Made by a program: the position numbers and the translations under genes | Shown here: piece after piece, positions 6,534 through 9,245 of the stretch | How the letters are laid out: each line of letters opens with the position of its first letter | Numbering within the stretch: the stretch's first letter is position 1 | Assembly: GCA_023128875.1 (NCBI GenBank) | Contig: JAGMDB010000091.1 | Coordinates: forward strand, 1-9,245 | Reading direction: 5' to 3' | Length of the DNA stretch: 9,245 bases | DNA from: Dehalococcoidia bacterium | GTDB taxonomy: Bacteria > Chloroflexota > Dehalococcoidia > GIF9 > AB-539-J10 | Notes under the pieces: generated by a model | The model's input: only the letters and a program-made list of their open reading frames with translations | Told to the model about the DNA's origin: nothing | Database searches by the model: none

Positions 6534-7277
6534 ATGACGACAAAGCAGGAAAGTATGCTAAGTATTATTATTCCTACATTAAATGAAGAAAGGCTTTTGC
6601 TGGCGTTATTGTCCTCTATAAAAGAGCAAAGTTTTATAAATTACGAAGTAATAGTGGCAGATGCTGGTTCTGAAGATGGCACACTTGAAATAGCTAAAAA
6701 ATATGGTTGCAGGATCGTTGCTGGCGGTGGGTTGCCTGCTATTGGTAGAAATAATGGCGCGAAAGTAGCAAGAGGAAATTATTTACTATTCTTAGATGCT
6801 GATGTAATTCTACCTAAAGATTTTTTAAAAACAGCTATTGATGAATTTGAGAACAGGAATCTTGATGTTGCTTCTTGCCGTATGGTTCCTTTAAGCAGTA
6901 AAAGGATTGATTTTATATTTCATGATGCGGTTAATTTTTATCTCCTGACCACTCAGTATTTTTATCCTCATGCGCCAGGATTTTGTATTTTAATTAAAAA
7001 GAATATCCATAATGCTATTAATGGTTTTGATGAAGGGATCAAATTGGCTGAGGATCATGACTATGTTAATAGAGCTAAAAAGTATGGAGAATTTAGGATT
7101 CTTTATTCCCCAAAAATTTTGGTTTCCATAAGACGGCTGGAGACAGATGGGAGGTTTAATATTTTAACAAAATATTTATTATGTGAGATGCATAGAATAG
7201 CAATAGGCGAAATTAAGACTGACATTTTCAATTATAAGTTTGGACATTATTATAAAAAGGTGAAAAAGTTTTCATAA
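6534..7277 (+). CDS. Family 2 glycosyltransferase
   Basis: GT-A-fold sugar transferase of 247 residues, acting at the cytoplasmic face on envelope glycans or lipid carriers. Visible: the N-terminal strand SIIIPTLNEE (10-19), the nucleotide-binding VADAGSEDGT (41-50), the DxD metal motif LFLDADV (Asp88, Asp90) and the catalytic-base region LAEDHDYVNRAKKYG (171-185). No membrane anchor is obvious; a basic C-terminus (YYKKVKKFS) could touch the membrane. ATG 6534 is chosen because homology begins just after it. An in-frame TTG at 6438 would add 32 non-family residues without a ribosome site; ATG 6555 is a further option. The gene is strikingly richer in A/T, notably at third positions, than the hydrolase and clpC, which suggests recent transfer. 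The acceptor is unknown. Confidence 0.92.
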   Translation: MTTKQESMLSIIIPTLNEERLLLALLSSIKEQSFINYEVIVADAGSEDGTLEIAKKYGCRIVAGGGLPAIGRNNGAKVARGNYLLFLDADVILPKDFLKTAIDEFENRNLDVASCRMVPLSSKRIDFIFHDAVNFYLLTTQYFYPHAPGFCILIKKNIHNAINGFDEGIKLAEDHDYVNRAKKYGEFRILYSPKILVSIRRLETDGRFNILTKYLLCEMHRIAIGEIKTDIFNYKFGHYYKKVKKFS

Positions 7278-7331
7278 CTGAACTGAGAGCGCATTTACCT
7301 CTTTTCTAAAAAGCGGTGGTTCGTCTGCAAA

Positions 7332-7409
7332 GCGGGCGAGCAAAAAGGGGGCTGAGGGAAAACCACAGCTCCAAAATTTGGGACTGGATAAATTTTTTTG
7401 CTTGCCCGC
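7332..7409. repeat. Long inverted repeat with nested hairpin
   Basis: The 15-base arm GCGGGCGAGCAAAAA (7332-7346) pairs with TTTTTGCTTGCCCGC (7395-7409) with a single G-T mismatch, around a 48-base interior. That interior holds a smaller stem, GGGGCT (7347-7352) with AGCTCC (7367-7372), and the near-palindrome CCAAAATTTGG (7371-7381). No T-run follows the outer stem, so it is not a standard terminator for the glycosyltransferase gene. It may be a small non-autonomous mobile element or a bidirectional structure separating the convergent genes. Confidence 0.55.
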
Positions 7410-7442
7410 CGAAGCGAGGGGCGAAGCCCCGAGCGAGGCGGC
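7406..7442. repeat. GC-rich palindromic element (GAAGCGAGGGGCGAAGCCCC type)
   Basis: A GGGGC-GAA-GCCCC hairpin (7418-7430) sits inside imperfect flanks GAAGCGA and GAGCGAG and is closed by CCGCC/GGCGG. It abuts the right arm of the neighbouring long inverted repeat. It looks like the short REP-type palindromes mobilised by RAYT transposases in other bacteria. It lies 10 bases past the 3' end of the tRNA gene and could act as its 3' processing or termination structure, though no U-tract follows on that strand. Confidence 0.5.
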
Positions 7443-7452
7443 TAATTCAATA

Positions 7453-7528
7453 TGGTGGAGCTGATGGGATTCGAACCCACTACCTTTTGACTGCCAGTCA
7501 AACGCTCTCCCGATTGAGCTACAGCCCC
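7453..7528 (-). tRNA. tRNA-Ala (anticodon GGC)
   Basis: A 76-base cloverleaf. Acceptor GGGGCTG pairs with CAGCTCC and includes the G3-U70 wobble that marks alanine tRNAs. The D arm is GCTC...GAGC. The anticodon stem TTTGA/TCAAA closes the loop CTGGCAG, with GGC at tRNA positions 34-36 (7493-7495). The T arm is GTGGG-TTCGAAT-CCCAT. The 3' CCA is encoded. It reads GCC and GCU codons. Confidence 0.97.
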
Positions 7529-7539
7529 ACTGTCAGGCA

Positions 7540-7568
7540 ACTGTAGCACGGAATCAGAGGGTTTTCAA
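7540..7568 (-). promoter_or_regulatory. Promoter of the tRNA-Ala gene
   Basis: On the minus strand TTGAAA (7563-7568) is followed after exactly 17 bases by TACAGT (7540-7545); the mature tRNA begins 12 bases further on. Five of six -35 and four of six -10 bases match the sigma-70 consensus. It overlaps the last bases before the stop of the VTT gene, so the tRNA can be transcribed independently. Confidence 0.6.
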
Positions 7569-7569
7569 G

Positions 7570-8139
7570 CTAGAAGCTCAGCCCAAGCCACTGGAGTATC
7601 GACCGCAAGCCAAAGTACCCCAGATAGGCGATGAACATGTTCTTCACCGTCCTCCCTGCCCAGGTCATGAGGAAGAACCGGGACAGCCGGAAGCGAAGCA
7701 TGCCCATGCACACGGCGAAGGGATAGTACAGAGGATTAATGATCGACGCCATAAGCAAGACAGCTTTGGAGCCGTGGCGCTGCGCCATGTAGCTGAATCG
7801 ATTGTAGAGGCTGCTGTTGCTGTCTTGCAACAACCCTCGGCCGCCATAGCCGGTCAGATAAGCACCAATGGCACCTGTAGCTTCGCCGATTCCGGCTACG
7901 GCGCCAACTACAGCCGGATTCAGCACACCGCCCAGAGTGAATGTAAACAGCAAGCCAAGACCAGGCACCACCAGAGTACCGCTGGCAAACAGGCTGACAA
8001 GAAAGCAACCAAGGTATCCCCATCTAGCTATCTGATCCAGATAGATCCGATGCTGGATGATGAGAACACACAGGACTATGGTTACTGCCAGAGACAAGCC
8101 ACCTACAATGGCTTCCCTTCTGGGCACCTTCCCTTTCAC
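7570..8139 (-). CDS. VTT/DedA-like (SNARE-associated) membrane protein
   Basis: A 189-residue integral membrane protein with about five hydrophobic segments: 11-28, 43-58, 60-82, 126-147 and 165-187. The central stretch PGLGLLFTFTLGGVLNP ... GEATGAIGAYLTGYGGRGL and the later LLMASIINPLYYPFAVCMGM match the VTT-domain layout of re-entrant loops found in DedA/TMEM41/VMP1 proteins, which are linked to lipid scrambling or transport. The conserved acidic residue is Glu86. GTG 8139 is the first start after an in-frame TAA; GTG at codon 5 is an alternative. Only 43 bases separate it from clpC, but a TATAAT box sits in that gap. Substrate unknown. Confidence 0.88.
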   Translation of the reverse strand: MKGKVPRREAIVGGLSLAVTIVLCVLIIQHRIYLDQIARWGYLGCFLVSLFASGTLVVPGLGLLFTFTLGGVLNPAVVGAVAGIGEATGAIGAYLTGYGGRGLLQDSNSSLYNRFSYMAQRHGSKAVLLMASIINPLYYPFAVCMGMLRFRLSRFFLMTWAGRTVKNMFIAYLGYFGLRSILQWLGLSF

Positions 8140-8147
8140 AGCCTCAC

Positions 8148-8153
8148 ATTATA
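8148..8153 (-). promoter_or_regulatory. TATAAT box eight bases before the VTT start codon
   Basis: The minus strand reads TATAAT, then GTGAGGCT, then the GTG start at 8139. This spacing would place the transcription start at or next to the start codon, as in leaderless mRNAs. There is no good -35 hexamer at 17 bases; TTGGCC is at 20. Readthrough from clpC is equally possible. Confidence 0.35.
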
Positions 8154-8182
8154 CAGGAAAAGCATGCTGAGGAGGCCAACGA

Positions 8183-9245
8183 CTACGTTTCCGCTGCGGC
8201 GGATTTCACAACGCCAAATACGAGGCCCTCATCCTTCACGTCGATGGCAATGGTGTCCCCCTCCTTAAACTCGCCCTGCAGTATCTTCGCAGACAGAGGG
8301 TTGTCCACGTGTTTTTCGATAGCACGACGCAAGGGGCGGGCCCCATATATCGGATCATAGCCAGTTGTCACGAGCCACGACTTGGCTTCACTACTGACCT
8401 CAAGCTTTATGTTGCGCTCAGCTAACCTCCCTTCTGTGTCCCGAATGAGCAACTCGATCACTTTCTTCAAGTGTCCTTCGGTTAGAGGGTGGAAGACGAT
8501 GATATCGTCTATTCGGTTCAGCAATTCGGGACGGAAAGCCTTCTTCAAGGCGCTTTCTATGTTTTGCTTCATTCTCTGCTCGCCGGCTTCGTCCCTGTGC
8601 CCGAAGCCAATAGCCTGGTGCTGGAACTCCTCAGTGCCCAGGTTGCTGGTCATGATGACCACCGAGTTCTTGAAGTCCACGGTCCTGCCGTGCCCATCAG
8701 TAAGCCTGCCATCCTCCAGTAGCTGCAGCAGTACGTTGGCTACGTCAGGATGCGCCTTTTCCACTTCGTCAAACAGGATGACTCTGAAAGGGCGACGACG
8801 CACCGCCTCAGTCAATTGGCCCCCTTCATCATAGCCCACGTAGCCCGGCGGCGCTCCGATGAGACGGGACACAGTGTGCTTTTCCATATACTCCGACATA
8901 TCCAGCCTCACCATGGCATTCTCATCATCGAAGAGGAACTGTGCCAGGGCACGCGCCAGTTCCGTCTTACCCACTCCAGTAGGACCAAGGAAGATGAAGC
9001 TGCCGATAGGCCGTTTCGGGTCCTTGAGCCCCGCCCGGCCCCGCCTTACGGCTTCAGAAACGGCTTTCACTGCCTCTTCTTGATTCACTATCCTTTCGTG
9101 GATTCTCTCCTCCATATGAACCAGTTTCTCAGTTTCGGCCTCAAGCATTCGAGAAACCGGGATGCCCGTCCACTGCGAAACCAACTGAGCGATGTCCTCT
9201 TCATCCACCACACCATCAATCTTCTTTTCCTTCTGCCACTGGAGT
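8183..9245 (-). CDS. clpC: ClpC, C-terminal part (enters from the right edge)
   Basis: AAA+ unfoldase subunit of the ClpCP protease. About 354 residues are visible, starting in the end of the middle region (DEEDIAQLVSQWTGIPVSRM) and covering the whole second AAA+ domain: Walker A GPTGVGKT, the pore loop GAPPGYVGYDEGG, Walker B VILFDEVEKAHPDV, sensor 1 MTSNLG, the arginine-finger region FRPELLNRIDD and sensor 2 GARPLRRAIE. The insert GFGHRDEAGEQRMKQNIE, with an IGF tripeptide, matches the ClpP-docking loop of ClpC/ClpA and is missing in ClpB; this favours ClpC over ClpB despite the ClpB-like TSNLG. The C-terminus ends AAAET. The N-terminal domain and first AAA+ domain lie outside, so McsB/CtsR neighbours cannot be judged. 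Confidence 0.9.
   Translation of the reverse strand, partial: LQWQKEKKIDGVVDEEDIAQLVSQWTGIPVSRMLEAETEKLVHMEERIHERIVNQEEAVKAVSEAVRRGRAGLKDPKRPIGSFIFLGPTGVGKTELARALAQFLFDDENAMVRLDMSEYMEKHTVSRLIGAPPGYVGYDEGGQLTEAVRRRPFRVILFDEVEKAHPDVANVLLQLLEDGRLTDGHGRTVDFKNSVVIMTSNLGTEEFQHQAIGFGHRDEAGEQRMKQNIESALKKAFRPELLNRIDDIIVFHPLTEGHLKKVIELLIRDTEGRLAERNIKLEVSSEAKSWLVTTGYDPIYGARPLRRAIEKHVDNPLSAKILQGEFKEGDTIAIDVKDEGLVFGVVKSAAAET

Noticed and set aside
7453..7480. tRNA 3' end as attachment site of an integrated element
   Set aside because: I looked for a second copy of the 3' end (TGGTGGAGCTGATGGGATTC) elsewhere in the window and found none; no integrase is present.
7316..7546. Plus-strand 76-residue frame with GGADGIRTHYLLTASQTLS
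   Set aside because: It is the antisense translation of the tRNA-Ala gene; this GADGIRTH pattern is a well-known spurious protein.
8382..9083. Several plus-strand Ser/Cys-rich frames
   Set aside because: They are opposite-strand shadows of clpC, typical of GC-biased coding DNA.

Overview
The window looks like bacterial chromosome of moderate GC. Protein styles point to an uncultured, probably anaerobic Chloroflexota lineage (Dehalococcoidia-like). The grounds are a LeuRS with an [13 protein letters not shown] active-site region, an ArsA-type ATPase with a C-terminal HSP20 domain next to tiny helix-ended paralogues, and a short GTCATTGCGAGG...GAAGCAATCTCG palindromic repeat. This assignment is an inference from remembered family patterns, not a database result.

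Layout: both flanks are on the minus strand and the middle is on the plus strand. On the left is the first 321 codons of leuS, which runs off the window. On the right is the 3' end of clpC, entering from the right edge, followed in the same direction by a VTT/DedA-like membrane protein and a tRNA-Ala(GGC) with its own recognisable promoter. Between them on the plus strand lie three groups. (1) 1187-2411 holds a BACON-domain lipoprotein, an OB-fold segment and a lipoprotein-type staphylococcal-nuclease (SNase) gene. (2) 3051-5465 holds two small paralogous proteins, a winged-helix regulator and an ArsA/Get3-like ATPase with a C-terminal HSP20/alpha-crystallin domain. (3) 5587-7277 holds an alpha/beta hydrolase and an AT-rich family 2 glycosyltransferase. 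A short minus-strand gene resembling the C-terminal half of PaREP1/HEPN proteins (2718-3008) sits head-to-head with the second group.

The most notable feature is that two otherwise convincing reading frames are each cut once by an in-frame stop: TAA between the BACON and OB-fold parts (1610-1612), and TGA inside the ArsA-like ATPase (4554-4556). In both cases the protein continues immediately in the same frame without a good new start. These may be real nonsense mutations, assembly errors or readthrough sites. Every intact gene whose stop is visible ends in TAA or TAG, and Trp is always TGG, so a simple UGA-to-Trp reassignment is not supported.

How the genes may work together: the small paralogues, the winged-helix protein and the ATPase are tightly packed, mostly with strong ribosome sites, behind a possible promoter at 2998-3026. 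They look like one operon of unknown purpose, perhaps protein targeting or proteostasis given the Get3-like ATPase with its chaperone-like domain. ClpC, with its IGF loop, would serve the ClpP protease. The SNase and BACON/OB proteins would act at the outer face of the cell membrane.
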